DNA from: Metabacillus litoralis
Lineage (GTDB): Bacteria > Bacillota > Bacilli > Bacillales > Bacillaceae
NCBI RefSeq assembly: GCF_003667825.1
Contig: NZ_CP033043.1
Span: forward strand, 3,350,001 to 3,414,000
Length of the DNA stretch: 64,000 nt
Reading direction: 5' to 3'
Shown: positions 37,924-51,434 of the stretch, piece after piece
Layout: every line of letters begins with the position of its first letter
Position numbering within the stretch: the stretch's first letter is position 1
Program-made: the position numbers and the translations under genes
The notes under the pieces: model-generated
The model's input: only the letters and a program-made list of their open reading frames with translations
The model's database searches: none
Told to the model about the DNA's origin: nothing

Positions 37924-38716
37924 TAGTAACCTCCTTAATCGAAAGGTTCAATTTATCTCTTAAAAACCTAACATTTTTATTTAAGTTAGAGAAACCTTCA
38001 TTTTGATCAAAGCCTTCTAAGATTACAGGATGTTGATTCTCCATAATCATGTAAAGGAGAGTCTCCACCTGAACTCCTCCTGAACCCAAAGGTACGTGAT
38101 ACTTTGAATGTGTAACATCACTTACATGAATCTTATTAATGCGCTCTATTTGAGAATAATATTGAAGAATATCCTTTTCTAAAGGAACATGGGCAATATC
38201 AAATGTTACTTTTACTGTGGATGGTAGATCATTTATCAGCTCGTTTATTGATCTCGCATCTATAATGAACTCCTTTTTTTCATGCTCCATTTGTTCAATT
38301 GACATTTCAACTCCTATATTACTAGCAAATTGTGCCAAGCTAGAAAAGGAAGTAACAAGCTGATCATAATGCCATTGCGTCCATGACTCAGTTAGAGTTC
38401 TTTTTCCCGGATGAACAGTTACATTTAATGCTCCTATTTCCCTTGCTAAAAGCATTGATTTCTCAACTTCATTTATAGATTGCTGGCGAATTCCCTCATT
38501 AAGAGCACATAGATTTAAATCCCAACTCGCTGCATGGAATGTTAACTTTACGTTATATTTTTCTTTAGCTTCAATTATCTGATTAATCGGAGTCCGATGA
38601 AACCAAACTTGTTCAGCCCATACTTCTACTCCTTCAAAACCTAAATCGTTTGCGATTTCAATTACACGATCTACTGAGTGTTGCCAGCAAAGAGTTGATG
38701 ATAATAATAAATTCAA
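37901..38716 (-). CDS. TIM-barrel protein of the xylose isomerase/AP endonuclease IV family
   Basis: A 271-residue sugar-phosphate isomerase/epimerase-like protein. It starts at TTG 38716 (NLLLSSTLCWQ), with AGGAG about 8 bases upstream; the stop of the PHP gene overlaps as TTGA. Segments FEGVEVWAEQVWFHR, NVTVHPGKR, EQMEHEKKEFI and FDIAHVPLEKD supply the usual metal-binding His and Asp/Glu residues. The chemistry cannot be named. It lies between a PHP hydrolase and SurE, so it may act on the imported compound. Confidence 0.8.
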   Translation of the reverse strand: MNLLLSSTLCWQHSVDRVIEIANDLGFEGVEVWAEQVWFHRTPINQIIEAKEKYNVKLTFHAASWDLNLCALNEGIRQQSINEVEKSMLLAREIGALNVTVHPGKRTLTESWTQWHYDQLVTSFSSLAQFASNIGVEMSIEQMEHEKKEFIIDARSINELINDLPSTVKVTFDIAHVPLEKDILQYYSQIERINKIHVSDVTHSKYHVPLGSGGVQVETLLYMIMENQHPVILEGFDQNEGFSNLNKNVRFLRDKLNLSIKEVTSENISYK

Positions 38717-39528
38717 AGCATCATCTCCTTCTTTAACCATGTGTCTACTAGGTTTTTATTGAAATGAATACTCCCGATTGGAAAAGGATTTCGGGAAGTT
38801 GGACCATGGAAATCACTACCTCCAGAAATATGTAAGTTATACTTTAAGGCTAAAGACTCAAGTTTATTAACTGTTTCCCATGAGTGTTTTGAATGATACA
38901 CTTCAATTCCAGCTAGACCTGCTTTAACCAAGCTTTCAAAGTCGTAGGAATGCTTATATATTCCTGGATGAGCAAGAAATGACTTCCCACCTATTTGCTT
39001 AATTAGAGAAATAGCATCACTTGCTGAAAAGGGTGAACGTCTGATAAAGCCTGGTGATCCTTTTTTAAGCAAAGTGTCATACGCTTCACGTTGAGTTAAA
39101 AAATATCCTTTATCCACCAACTCGTCCGCAATATGAGTTCGTACAAGTACACCCTTGCCAACACGTTCTACACAAGAAGATAACTGTATCTTGTATCCAA
39201 GCGTATTTAATTTTTTAACGATTTTTTCTCCCCATTTCAACCGCTCTTCTTTTCTCCAATTAATATGTTCTTTAAACTTGTGATGATCAGGATCAAAACT
39301 ATACCCTAGGATGTGAAGCTCTCCATCCTCACCATCCGTATTTAACTCTATTCCCGGCAATAATTTAATACCTAGTTCATTAGCATAATCCTTACCTTGA
39401 ACATACCCTTCAATTGCATCATGATCTGTAATAGAAATAATTGATATTGACTTCCGCTTTGCATCATCAATTATTTCCTTTGGTGACCACTCTCCATCGG
39501 AATATACAGAATGAATATGTAAGTCCAA
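38713..39528 (-). CDS. PHP-domain phosphoesterase
   Basis: A 271-residue PHP hydrolase, starting DLHIHSVYSDGEW, which carries the metal-binding H-x-H-x-D pattern. Further ligands lie in ISITDHDAIEGY, HILGYSF, LAHPGI and GGSDFHG. Such proteins hydrolyse phosphate esters, for example 5'-3' cyclic or bis-phosphorylated nucleosides. The start is TTG 39528 with AGGAGG 6 bases upstream. It is the first gene of the operon PHP-TIM-surE-binding protein-permease-ATPase. Confidence 0.87.
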   Translation of the reverse strand: MDLHIHSVYSDGEWSPKEIIDDAKRKSISIISITDHDAIEGYVQGKDYANELGIKLLPGIELNTDGEDGELHILGYSFDPDHHKFKEHINWRKEERLKWGEKIVKKLNTLGYKIQLSSCVERVGKGVLVRTHIADELVDKGYFLTQREAYDTLLKKGSPGFIRRSPFSASDAISLIKQIGGKSFLAHPGIYKHSYDFESLVKAGLAGIEVYHSKHSWETVNKLESLALKYNLHISGGSDFHGPTSRNPFPIGSIHFNKNLVDTWLKKEMML

Positions 39529-39954
39529 ATTATACCTCCTCTCAAACTCTTATCTTAAGTTTAAGATTTCGATATTAAGCGACATTAAATTCACAATTAA
39601 TATTTTGAAAATTTTCTGTAAAGATAAAGAAGATAATTCACAAATCATAATGATAAGAAATAGATGACAACCCAGTGATTATTATGTTTTGGTTTGTGAA
39701 ATGGATGTAAAATGTAAATTTTTTGTTACAAATTAACAATTCGTTAATAAACAGCTTTGAATTTTAACTAGAATAGTATTTATAATCTATAACAGCAGGC
39801 AAATGAATGATTGTGTAAAAATGTGCCGTAACCTAACAAAAAAAGCCTGTTTTCACAGACTTTTTTATCAGCATATATGGTTTCTTAAAGCCAAAGAAAT
39901 AGCTTAGTATAATTTATTTTAAGATTAAGACACATTTTTGTTCTTATCTGCTAT
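39529..39954. other. Intergenic region upstream of the PHP operon
   Basis: A/T-rich with no gene. Minus-strand terminator hairpin at 39836-39866 (AAGTCTG/CAGGCTT, then T run) closes the NERD transcript. Two TTAA-type hexamers 11 bp apart near 39735 hint at a PhoP box for the operon, but this is weak. Confidence 0.35.
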
Positions 39955-40080
39955 TTTTGAGATTTTATCCGCGATTTTCGTTGCTTTATCCGCGATTCTG
40001 AGATTTTATCCGCGATTTTCGTTGCTTTATCCGCGATTCTGAGATTTTATCCGCGATTTTCGTTGCTTTATCCGCGATTG
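39955..40080. repeat. Tandem repeat with a TTTATCCGCGATT core
   Basis: Three near-identical units of about 41 bp contain TTTATCCGCGATTTTCGTTG and a second TTTATCCGCGATT. It lies between the NERD gene and its terminator. Single copies of the same 13-mer recur on the other side of the gene. Confidence 0.75.
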
Positions 40081-40107
40081 TACAATTCTCGGTACTATTC
40101 AACTTTA

Positions 40108-41088
40108 CTACCGCTTACCATTTTCTAGACTATCCAAAAAGTAGATTCGTGTTTTATTTTTTCCCGTACTCCTCAAATTCATTGTCTGAAACAATCTAGT
40201 AGCAGTATCTGCAGAATCAAACTTTAAAAAATCTCTTAATTCCCTATTAGAAATCGTTGATTTGATTAAAAGTCGATAGTCTTTAACAGCCTTAACATGA
40301 GCATGTTTATTCTTTTCCCCACAATAAGGACAAAACCAATTCCCTTTAAGCCGATCCATCGGAAGGACACTACATTTTGGACAAAAAACACCTTTAAGAA
40401 GGTCACTTTCTTTTATGTCATATTTCTCTAAGATGGATGCGTCTCCTTCGGTATGTTTTTTTAGTAATAATTTAAATATCTTCCTTAAAGTCTTTTCTTC
40501 CAGTTTATTTGTGATCTTTGATTTTTCTAATTGAAGTATTTTATTAGGTAATTCTTCTTTGTGTATCACTGTGTGGTGAATATGATGATCTTCCGGAGAG
40601 GTGCTTATGATTGTGTAGGGATTACTGATCACGACTAATGACTGTATTGCTATATCTTCTAACTTGTTAATACGCAACCATTCTTTTAAGTTAGCTTTCT
40701 GACGATCAAGCTGCGTCAATGGATAGGCATAGGCAATTTCTTTCCCATCTTTTGTTTGAATGAGTTGTTTAAACTTAGGATCAAAATAAATGGTTCCGGA
40801 GAAATTCTTTATTTCGAGGATAATCGCCATTTTGTTGGTGAAAATTAATGTGTCCATTTGAAAGAAATGTTTGTCTGTTTTCAATCTTAGGTGGTGAAAA
40901 ATAAAGTAGTTTTTCTCATCAAGGTAGCTGAGTGGGTAATCAACGGATTGTTCACCTTTATAACCGGCCATTCGTTTGTTGTAATCTTCGGTAATGAGTG
41001 GCAGAGTTGGATGGAAATTAGGTATCCGTGGAAGTAAAGCTTCTAATTGGAGAATAATACGGGGTTTTGTACGGGATTTTAAGATCAT
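40108..41088 (-). CDS. NERD-domain nuclease-related protein with a zinc ribbon
   Basis: A 326-residue protein. The NERD domain (about 45-150) has the nuclease-like segment KMAIILEIKNFSGTIYF, with the E-x-K pair. The C-terminal zinc ribbon has FCPKC and FCPYCGEKN. NERD proteins resemble Holliday-junction nucleases; their role in Bacillus is unknown. The gene is flanked on both sides by TTTATCCGCGATT-type repeats. It starts ATG at 41088. Confidence 0.85.
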   Translation of the reverse strand: MILKSRTKPRIILQLEALLPRIPNFHPTLPLITEDYNKRMAGYKGEQSVDYPLSYLDEKNYFIFHHLRLKTDKHFFQMDTLIFTNKMAIILEIKNFSGTIYFDPKFKQLIQTKDGKEIAYAYPLTQLDRQKANLKEWLRINKLEDIAIQSLVVISNPYTIISTSPEDHHIHHTVIHKEELPNKILQLEKSKITNKLEEKTLRKIFKLLLKKHTEGDASILEKYDIKESDLLKGVFCPKCSVLPMDRLKGNWFCPYCGEKNKHAHVKAVKDYRLLIKSTISNRELRDFLKFDSADTATRLFQTMNLRSTGKNKTRIYFLDSLENGKR

Positions 41089-41164
41089 TTTCTCACTCCA
41101 TATGTAGTTTTGATGTATATTATTCAGTGTTTTTCTAATTAATCCTGCTTGTCTCGGGTAAAAA

Positions 41165-41265
41165 ATTTGTTTATCCGCGATTTGGAGGTTTTATTCGCTA
41201 TTTCAAGAGTTTATCCGCGATTTTTGTTATTTTATCTGCGATTATCATAATATATCAGCGATTAG
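41165..41265. repeat. Degenerate TTTATCCGCGATT repeats upstream of the NERD gene
   Basis: Several decayed copies, including TTTATCCGCGATTTGG, TTTATCCGCGATTTTT and TTTATCTGCGATTAT. They match the repeat array at 39955-40080 on the other side of the gene. Confidence 0.65.
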
Positions 41266-41340
41266 ACAATTTCCTACAATTTTCGCACGCCGGTACGTTT
41301 TCCCAGCAAGAAATACAAAGTTTCGCCTCATACACCATCA

Positions 41341-41371
41341 AAAAAGAACTGCCGCACCCGCGGCAGTTCCC
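41341..41371 (-). terminator. Terminator of the glycolytic operon after eno
   Basis: Arms GAACTGCCGC/GCGGCAGTTC with a 4-nt loop, followed by TTTTTT on the minus strand. Confidence 0.9.
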
Positions 41372-41383
41372 ATCAACTTAAAA

Positions 41384-42694
<1,311 letters not shown>

Positions 42695-42802
42695 TTATAA
42701 AAAATTATTTTTAAAATTAGTTTGTCATATTTCCCTGGTTGTCCGGGAGATCCACCCTCTGCGGCCGACTTTGGGTGTTCCCTTGTCCGCAAGGTTGAAT
42801 AA

Positions 42803-45095
<2,293 letters not shown>

Positions 45096-45176
45096 TTACA
45101 CCGTCCTCTTTGAGTGCAATTTTTCAGCAAAATAGATGTCGCGACAAATCTACATTGCGAAGCATGCATTCGATTT

Positions 45177-46361
45177 TTATTTATCGTTTAATGCTACAAC
45201 ACCTGGAAGCTCTTTACCTTCCATGAATTCTAGAGAAGCTCCACCACCAGTAGAAATGTGGCTCATTTTATCAGCCAAATTGAACTTTTCTACAGCAGCA
45301 GCTGAATCTCCTCCTCCAATTACGGAATATGTATCATTTGCCTCAGCTAATGCTTCTGCAACTGCTTTTGTACCACCAGCAAATGCTTCTAATTCGAATA
45401 CACCCATTGGTCCATTCCAGATAACAAGCTTAGAGTTTTTAATAACGTCAGCGTAGATTTCACGAGTTTTCGGACCTGCATCAAGACCTTCCCAATCACT
45501 TGGAATGCTGTCGATTGAAACGATTTGAGTATTTGCATCGTTTGAGAAATCATCTGCTACTACGACATCAACAGGCATGTAGAAGTTAACACCTTTTTCT
45601 TTCGCTTGATCAAGGTAAGACTTCGCTAAGTCAATTTTGTCTTCTTCTAGTAATGATTTACCTACATCATGGCCTAAAGCTTTAATGAATGTGTAAGCAA
45701 GTCCACCACCGATGATTAAGTTGTCAACTTTATTAAGCAAGTTATCAATTACACCAATTTTATCTTTAACCTTTGCTCCACCAATGATTGCAGTGAATGG
45801 ACGCTCTGGATTTGATAAAGCTTTACCAAGAACTTCAAGCTCTTTTTCCATTAAGAAACCTGCTACTGCTGGAATGTGTTTTGCAATTCCTTCAGTTGAA
45901 GCATGTGCACGGTGTGCAGCTCCAAATGCATCATTTACATAAACATCAGCAAGTTCAGCAAAAGCTTTCGCTAATTCTGGATCGTTTTTCTCTTCACCAG
46001 GGTAGAAACGCACGTTTTCTAGTAAAAGAAGTCCGCCTTCTTCTAATTTCGCGATTTCAGCTTTTACAGACTCACCATAAGCTTCATCTGTTTTCACAAC
46101 ATTTTTACCAGAAAGCTCTTGTAGTTTTGCAGCTACTGCATTTAAGCGAAGCTCTTCTACTACTTCACCCTTTGGACGGCCTAAGTGACTTGCTAAAACA
46201 ACTTTAGCTCCTTGCTCACTTAAATATTGAATTGTTGGTAAAGCCGCACGAATACGAGTTTCGTCTGTTACTTGTCCATCCTTCATCGGTACGTTGAAAT
46301 CAACGCGACAAAAGACGACTTTTCCTTTTACATCAATGTCTTTAACTGACTTTTTGTTCAT
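45177..46361 (-). CDS. pgk: Phosphoglycerate kinase
   Basis: A 394-residue enzyme that makes ATP from 1,3-bisphosphoglycerate. The N-terminal substrate loop [13 protein letters not shown], the hinge segment [12 protein letters not shown] and the nucleotide segment [13 protein letters not shown] are present. It follows gapA behind a hairpin at 46457-46489. Confidence 0.98.
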   Translation of the reverse strand: MNKKSVKDIDVKGKVVFCRVDFNVPMKDGQVTDETRIRAALPTIQYLSEQGAKVVLASHLGRPKGEVVEELRLNAVAAKLQELSGKNVVKTDEAYGESVKAEIAKLEEGGLLLLENVRFYPGEEKNDPELAKAFAELADVYVNDAFGAAHRAHASTEGIAKHIPAVAGFLMEKELEVLGKALSNPERPFTAIIGGAKVKDKIGVIDNLLNKVDNLIIGGGLAYTFIKALGHDVGKSLLEEDKIDLAKSYLDQAKEKGVNFYMPVDVVVADDFSNDANTQIVSIDSIPSDWEGLDAGPKTREIYADVIKNSKLVIWNGPMGVFELEAFAGGTKAVAEALAEANDTYSVIGGGDSAAAVEKFNLADKMSHISTGGGASLEFMEGKELPGVVALNDK

Positions 46362-46456
46362 GGAAAGTCCTCCTCTAAACTTGTGTTTTGCCTCAAGCCT
46401 GTTTCAGAAGCGATTACTTTTTTAAAAATAATCACCCGAAATAACAATATCATATA

Positions 46457-46489
46457 AAAAGAGGAAAGGGGATACTCCCCTTTCCCCAT
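46457..46489 (-). terminator. Hairpin between gapA and pgk
   Basis: Arms GGGGAAAGGGGA/TCCCCTTTCC with a short loop, followed by TCTTTTT on the minus strand. In B. subtilis a partial terminator here raises gapA expression over the downstream genes. Confidence 0.7.
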
Positions 46490-46529
46490 TTGAGTATAGC
46501 TATAAAGTTTCGTCGTTAACTCTTAAGAA

Positions 46530-47552
<1,023 letters not shown>

Positions 47553-47637
47553 TTAATTTTGTTCAGGTTATGTACCTTGAACACTTACATTAAGTTTGTT
47601 TCACCTTAATTAACACTTAAAGAGTACCTAGTGTAGT

Positions 47638-47817
47638 TGTCTAGCTCCAGCGCCTAGCCCTGATGCACAGGACGTGCAAGGGCAGTCATGGCGATTAACG
47701 TCGCGTTTTTGACTGCCTCGAGGTCATAAGCCGCAAGTGAATAAAAGACAGAGAACGTCTTCCATTCACTTGCGTCTTATTTGCCCGAGGCTGAGCAAGG
47801 CGCTTGCGCTTTTCTTA
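47638..47817. repeat. Bacillaceae-type intergenic hairpin repeat between cggR and gapA
   Basis: A structured 180-bp element starts TGTCTAGCTCCAGCGCCTAG and ends AAGGCGCTTGCGCTTTTC. It contains inner inverted arms such as AAGTGAAT/ATTCACTT. Such elements, bounded by TCTAGCTCCAGCGC and GCGCTTGCGCT, occur at many intergenic sites in Bacillus genomes. It is GC-richer than its surroundings. Copy number elsewhere cannot be seen here. Confidence 0.6.
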
Positions 47818-47843
47818 AGAGAAACATATATAATCAGGGATAT

Positions 47844-48863
47844 TTAGTCCCTTATTAACTCATTTGCTGCCCCTTCATCTGTGATAAGGACAGAGTCTAA
47901 TCCTTGTTTCATATAGGCTTTTATTGCCTTTGCTTTTGATGCACCACCTGCTACCGCGATAACATTAGGTACTTCATCAATATCATCAAGCTGAATTCCC
48001 ACGGTTTGAACTTTATGGACAATTTCTCCCTCTTGATCGAAATAGTAGCCGAATGCCTCTGCAACAGCATTTCCTTGCTCAATTTTAAGGAAATCTTTCT
48101 CCGGAGTTTTCCGGCGCTCCGCCATTGTTTTAGCGTCTCCTATTCCATGGATGACCATACTTGAGGATTTCAAAATCGCTAAAAGCTCTTTTATAGAGGG
48201 CTCCTCAATGATTGATTGATATGCTTCTTTACTTAGTTGATCTGGTACATGTAACAGACGGTAATTGCCGCTTGCACGCTCTGCCATTTTTGCACAGATT
48301 GTGTTTGCTTGATTTTCCACTGTTTCACCAAGCCCTCCACGTGCTGGGACGAATAACATTTCACGGTTTTTACTATCAGGTGTCATCATTTCTGCTACTG
48401 ATGCGAGCGTTGTCCCACCAGTAACGGCGACGATATTTTTACCATTTAACCGTTCTTTTATACATGTAACACATGCTCTTCCCATTTCTTTTTTTACCCA
48501 TGGAGATTGATCACTATCACCCGAAACAACGATGACCCTGTTTAATTGGAACTTCTCCTTTAATGTATTTTCCAAAGAAGATAATCCTAAAACATCTTTC
48601 ATCATTTCTTCGAGATTAATAAGTAAAGAGGTGCCATCATTTGTTAACGTCATACCTGATGTATGAATCTCAATCAAATTCTGATCTTTTAAGAATTGAA
48701 CTTCATTCCTAAGAATTCGTTCACTCAGGCCAAGACTAGTAGAGAGACTTCTGCGTCCAATCGGCTGCATTAATCGTATGTATTGAAGAATTTGATAGCG
48801 TTTTTGCATAACCGTTAACAGGTCAGGCAATAATTTTCTTTGTACTTCTATAAGTGAATTCAT
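47844..48863 (-). CDS. cggR: CggR, central glycolytic genes regulator
   Basis: A 339-residue SorC-family repressor of the gapA operon; fructose-1,6-bisphosphate releases it. The N-terminal winged helix contains RRSLSTSLGLSERILRNEV; the C-terminal sugar-binding part has GTTLASVAEMM, VPARGGLGETVENQAN and VAGGASKAKAIKA. It is first in the glycolytic operon, and its operator lies in front of it. Confidence 0.95.
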   Translation of the reverse strand: MNSLIEVQRKLLPDLLTVMQKRYQILQYIRLMQPIGRRSLSTSLGLSERILRNEVQFLKDQNLIEIHTSGMTLTNDGTSLLINLEEMMKDVLGLSSLENTLKEKFQLNRVIVVSGDSDQSPWVKKEMGRACVTCIKERLNGKNIVAVTGGTTLASVAEMMTPDSKNREMLFVPARGGLGETVENQANTICAKMAERASGNYRLLHVPDQLSKEAYQSIIEEPSIKELLAILKSSSMVIHGIGDAKTMAERRKTPEKDFLKIEQGNAVAEAFGYYFDQEGEIVHKVQTVGIQLDDIDEVPNVIAVAGGASKAKAIKAYMKQGLDSVLITDEGAANELIRD

Positions 48864-48888
48864 TTGCTATCCCTTTCTGAGTCGATAT

Positions 48889-48924
48889 GGACCTTTTTCG
48901 TCCCGCTATGACTTATTATGTCCC
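48889..48924 (-). promoter_or_regulatory. CggR operator
   Basis: On the minus strand two direct half-sites of the type GGGAC-N6-GTC are seen: GGGACATAATAAGTC and GGGACGAAAAAGGTC, separated by four bases. The arrangement agrees with the B. subtilis CggR operator, which binds two dimers. Confidence 0.75.
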
Positions 48925-48960
48925 ACCCACTCAAAAAAAAATCTCCCTGCTACAATTTTT

Positions 48961-48989
48961 ATTTTAACAGGGTAAATTTGCATATTCAA
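48961..48989 (-). promoter_or_regulatory. Sigma-A promoter of the cggR-gapA operon
   Basis: Minus-strand -35 TTGAAT (48984-48989) and -10 TAAAAT (48961-48966), with a 17-bp spacer. The CggR operator lies about 37 bp downstream. Confidence 0.6.
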
Positions 48990-49007
48990 GAAATGTTTAT
49001 CGACTTT

Positions 49008-49241
49008 TTAAAGTAAGCGGTTTCTTATGGAATTCTTATCCAAAATGCCATAAGATACAACCTCATTGTCTATTTCTACCACTGGAATCATGATTTGGAA
49101 CTTTTCCAGCAGCACATCATCTTTGTAAATATCCACCACTTCATAGTGAAAATTAAATTCATTTTTTAATTCATGAATGAGTGTTAAGCCTTTTTCACAT
49201 AATGAACAGTTCTCTTTTGAATAAAACGTGATTTTCTTCAT
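49008..49241 (-). CDS. Glutaredoxin-like small thiol protein
   Basis: A 77-residue protein with a thioredoxin-like start KITFYSKENCSLCEKG. The CxxC motif (CSLC) lies near residues 12-15, and the cis-Pro segment QIMIPVVEIDN follows. It falls in the DUF836/glutaredoxin-like family. It lies between rpoN and cggR, as in related genomes. Partner unknown. Confidence 0.85.
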   Translation of the reverse strand: MKKITFYSKENCSLCEKGLTLIHELKNEFNFHYEVVDIYKDDVLLEKFQIMIPVVEIDNEVVSYGILDKNSIRNRLL

Positions 49242-49269
49242 CTATTGCTGCTCCAATTCGATATTGTTA

Positions 49270-50562
49270 TTAATACTGTTTTCTTATAGCTGATGTAGGA
49301 ATATTTAGTTGCTCTCTATATTTTGTTACGGTTCTTCTGGAAATACCAATATCATACAAGGTTTTTAACTCATTAGCTATTTTTTGATCTGAAAGAGGCT
49401 TATTCTTATTCTCTGAATCTATTAATTTTTTCAGCTTCATTTTAACTGATGCTGAGGAGATCTCGCCATTATCTTCTGCTAACTTATTCGTAAAAAAGGT
49501 TTTCATCATCACTAAGCCATGTGGTGTTTGAATGAACTTATCCTTCACGGTTCGACTAACTGTTGATTCATGAATATTTAAAAGATCAGCAACTTCCTTT
49601 AATGTTAAAGGTCTTAAATGACTTTTCCCATGAATAAAAAACTCTTGCTGCTTTTGAATAATTACTTTCATTACATTAATCATCGTTTCTTTTCGCTGCT
49701 CGATCGCTCTTTGCAACCATTTTCCTTGTGTTAGTTTTTTAGAATAATAGCTTTGTGCTTCTTCATCCAATGAAAAAGGGCCACTACATTCAATCGGCTT
49801 GCTTATGAGCAACTGTGGAATTAATTCATCATTATAAAGAATCCGCCAATCTCCATTTATCAGCTTAATTGTCATATCGGGCTTAACATATGTGCAGTCA
49901 TCTGACTCATACTTTAAGCCTGGACGCGGTTCTAACTGCCTAACAAGATCATGTATCTCTTGTATTTCACTAATCTTCACATCCAATTTTTTCGATAATT
50001 CCTTCCATGACTTTTCAGCAAATGAACGAAAGTGCTCAGAGATGATGGTTTCAGCTAGTTCATTACGAGCAGGAAGACGTCTTAACTGCAGTAAAATACA
50101 TTCTTGTAGTGAACGGGCACCAATACCTGCAGGCTCAAGGCTTTGTAAGAAATATAGTTTACTTTCTAGTAGTTCCTCACTAACACCCAAAATACTAGCC
50201 AAATCTGTAAGGGAGTCCTTTACATATCCATTTGAGTCAATTGCCTGTATTAACAGTTCAAGACAAGCCCGGTCATTTTTATTCAAAGAAAAATCAATTA
50301 GCTGTTGACGTAGATGCTCACGTAAACTTGTTTTCTCTCTTAAAGTATTCTCTATAAAGGATTGTTTTGTAGAAGATGATGGTTTCTGACGAAATGGAGA
50401 ATGATCATTTTCTCTTACTTCAATAAGTGGATTTTCCATTGTAAGTTCTTGCACATATGAAAGAAGATCATCTGAGGAATATTGCAATAACGAAATGGCT
50501 TGCTGCAATTCTTGCGTCATATTCAGTTTTAATGTTTGTTGTTGCACTAACTCTATTCTCAT
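49270..50562 (-). CDS. rpoN: RNA polymerase sigma-54 factor
   Basis: SigL/RpoN, 430 residues, which needs enhancer-binding activators. The N-terminal activator-interaction region is rich in Gln and Leu (LVQQQTLKLNMTQELQQAISLLQ). The RpoN box reads SRRTVTKYREQL, near the C-terminus. The start ATG 50562 is preferred over 50580, with GGGGGA upstream. A cre site 40 bp upstream fits CcpA roadblock control of sigL known in B. subtilis. Confidence 0.96.
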   Translation of the reverse strand: MRIELVQQQTLKLNMTQELQQAISLLQYSSDDLLSYVQELTMENPLIEVRENDHSPFRQKPSSSTKQSFIENTLREKTSLREHLRQQLIDFSLNKNDRACLELLIQAIDSNGYVKDSLTDLASILGVSEELLESKLYFLQSLEPAGIGARSLQECILLQLRRLPARNELAETIISEHFRSFAEKSWKELSKKLDVKISEIQEIHDLVRQLEPRPGLKYESDDCTYVKPDMTIKLINGDWRILYNDELIPQLLISKPIECSGPFSLDEEAQSYYSKKLTQGKWLQRAIEQRKETMINVMKVIIQKQQEFFIHGKSHLRPLTLKEVADLLNIHESTVSRTVKDKFIQTPHGLVMMKTFFTNKLAEDNGEISSASVKMKLKKLIDSENKNKPLSDQKIANELKTLYDIGISRRTVTKYREQLNIPTSAIRKQY

Positions 50563-50601
50563 TAAAAATCCCCCTAACACATTCTACACTATGCCTTCTT
50601 G

Positions 50602-50615
50602 AGTAAGCGCTTACA
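50602..50615 (-). promoter_or_regulatory. CcpA (cre) site upstream of rpoN
   Basis: Minus strand TGTAAGCGCTTACT, an almost perfect cre palindrome, lies about 40 bp before the rpoN start. CcpA is known to repress sigL by roadblock in B. subtilis. Confidence 0.75.
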
Positions 50616-50743
50616 GTTTATTTTACTAATATTCTAGTCTCTATGACAAGTACTTTTATGAAACTGGATAGAAAAACGATTCCTCAAAGCATATTGTTGG
50701 TCTTTACATAGTATGTCGGGATCATAAAAACATACGTTATTTT

Positions 50744-50782
50744 GTCAGGTTTGGCGCTTCAGATAAAAACTCCAAACCTGAC
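50744..50782. repeat. Inverted repeat between rpoN and the small downstream gene
   Basis: GTCAGGTTTGG and CCAAACCTGAC pair perfectly over 11 bp with a 17-nt loop. No T run follows on either strand, so it is not a clear terminator. It may be a processing site or an operator. Confidence 0.5.
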
Positions 50783-50813
50783 AACTTCTAGCGATCTATA
50801 ATTGGAAAAGCGA

Positions 50814-51059
50814 TTATTCTAACGAACTCTTGATGATATTCTCATAGTAGTGAATACCTTTATTGGATACCTCAGCATTTACCACGTGCCCAAGGTTTGT
50901 ACGCTGTATTAAACCTTCATCATACATCTCTTCACATATTTGCTCAAAGTCTTCTGAAGATAAGCTACACTCTTCGGCAGTAGGAATATTACCGTTTAAT
51001 AGAGAAGATAAAATGGCTGCTTTTCCGTTAATTACATATAGGTCATCGTACATACTCAC
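50814..51059 (-). CDS. Small conserved protein, function unknown
   Basis: An 81-residue acidic protein with a probable winged-helix fold: an N-terminal helix INGKAAILSSLLNGN, then SSEDFEQICEEMYDEGLIQR, and AEVSNKGIHYYENI like a wing. It resembles archaeal-type small regulators only in outline. It lies between rpoN and tRNA-Arg. A GGAGG ribosome site is present. No function is offered. Confidence 0.7.
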   Translation of the reverse strand: MSMYDDLYVINGKAAILSSLLNGNIPTAEECSLSSEDFEQICEEMYDEGLIQRTNLGHVVNAEVSNKGIHYYENIIKSSLE

Positions 51060-51141
51060 ACCTCCTCGACTACATTATCAGTCAGTGGTGGAAACGATAT
51101 ACATGCTTGTAAAAATTTAAAGTGTATAGTTGGCATACAGT

Positions 51142-51179
51142 AAGAAGCCTCCTGAAATATCATATTCAGGAGGCTTCTT
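51142..51179. terminator. Terminator after tRNA-Arg
   Basis: Arms AAGAAGCCTCCTGAA/TTCAGGAGGCTTCTT, perfect over 15 bp, with an 8-nt loop. It lies just past the 3' end of the tRNA. Confidence 0.9.
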
Positions 51180-51187
51180 TCATGTGA

Positions 51188-51263
51188 CGCGCTCGAAGGG
51201 ATTCGAACCCCCGACAGACGTGGTACCGGAAACCACCGCTCTATCCAACTGAGCTACGAGCGC
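51188..51263 (-). tRNA. tRNA-Arg (anticodon CCG)
   Basis: A 76-nt cloverleaf. Acceptor arms GCGCTCG/CGAGCGC pair over 7 bp, the D-arm reads AGCTCAGTTGGATAGAGC, the anticodon loop TTCCGGT is closed by GTGGT/ACCAC, and the T-arm is GGGGGTTCGAATCCCT. CCA is not encoded. It decodes CGG. Confidence 0.97.
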
Positions 51264-51434
51264 ACATTATTATATCAGTATGGAAAATTATACGGGAACT
51301 TCAAAACAATTTCAACTGCCTTTTTCTGTGATTGTTTCCAACTGAATGAAGAAAAATCAATTTTCAAAATACTGTTCTAATTTTATACAATTTAGGTATA
51401 ATTTAGGATGTAGTAAAAAAGGAGGAGAAAATTC

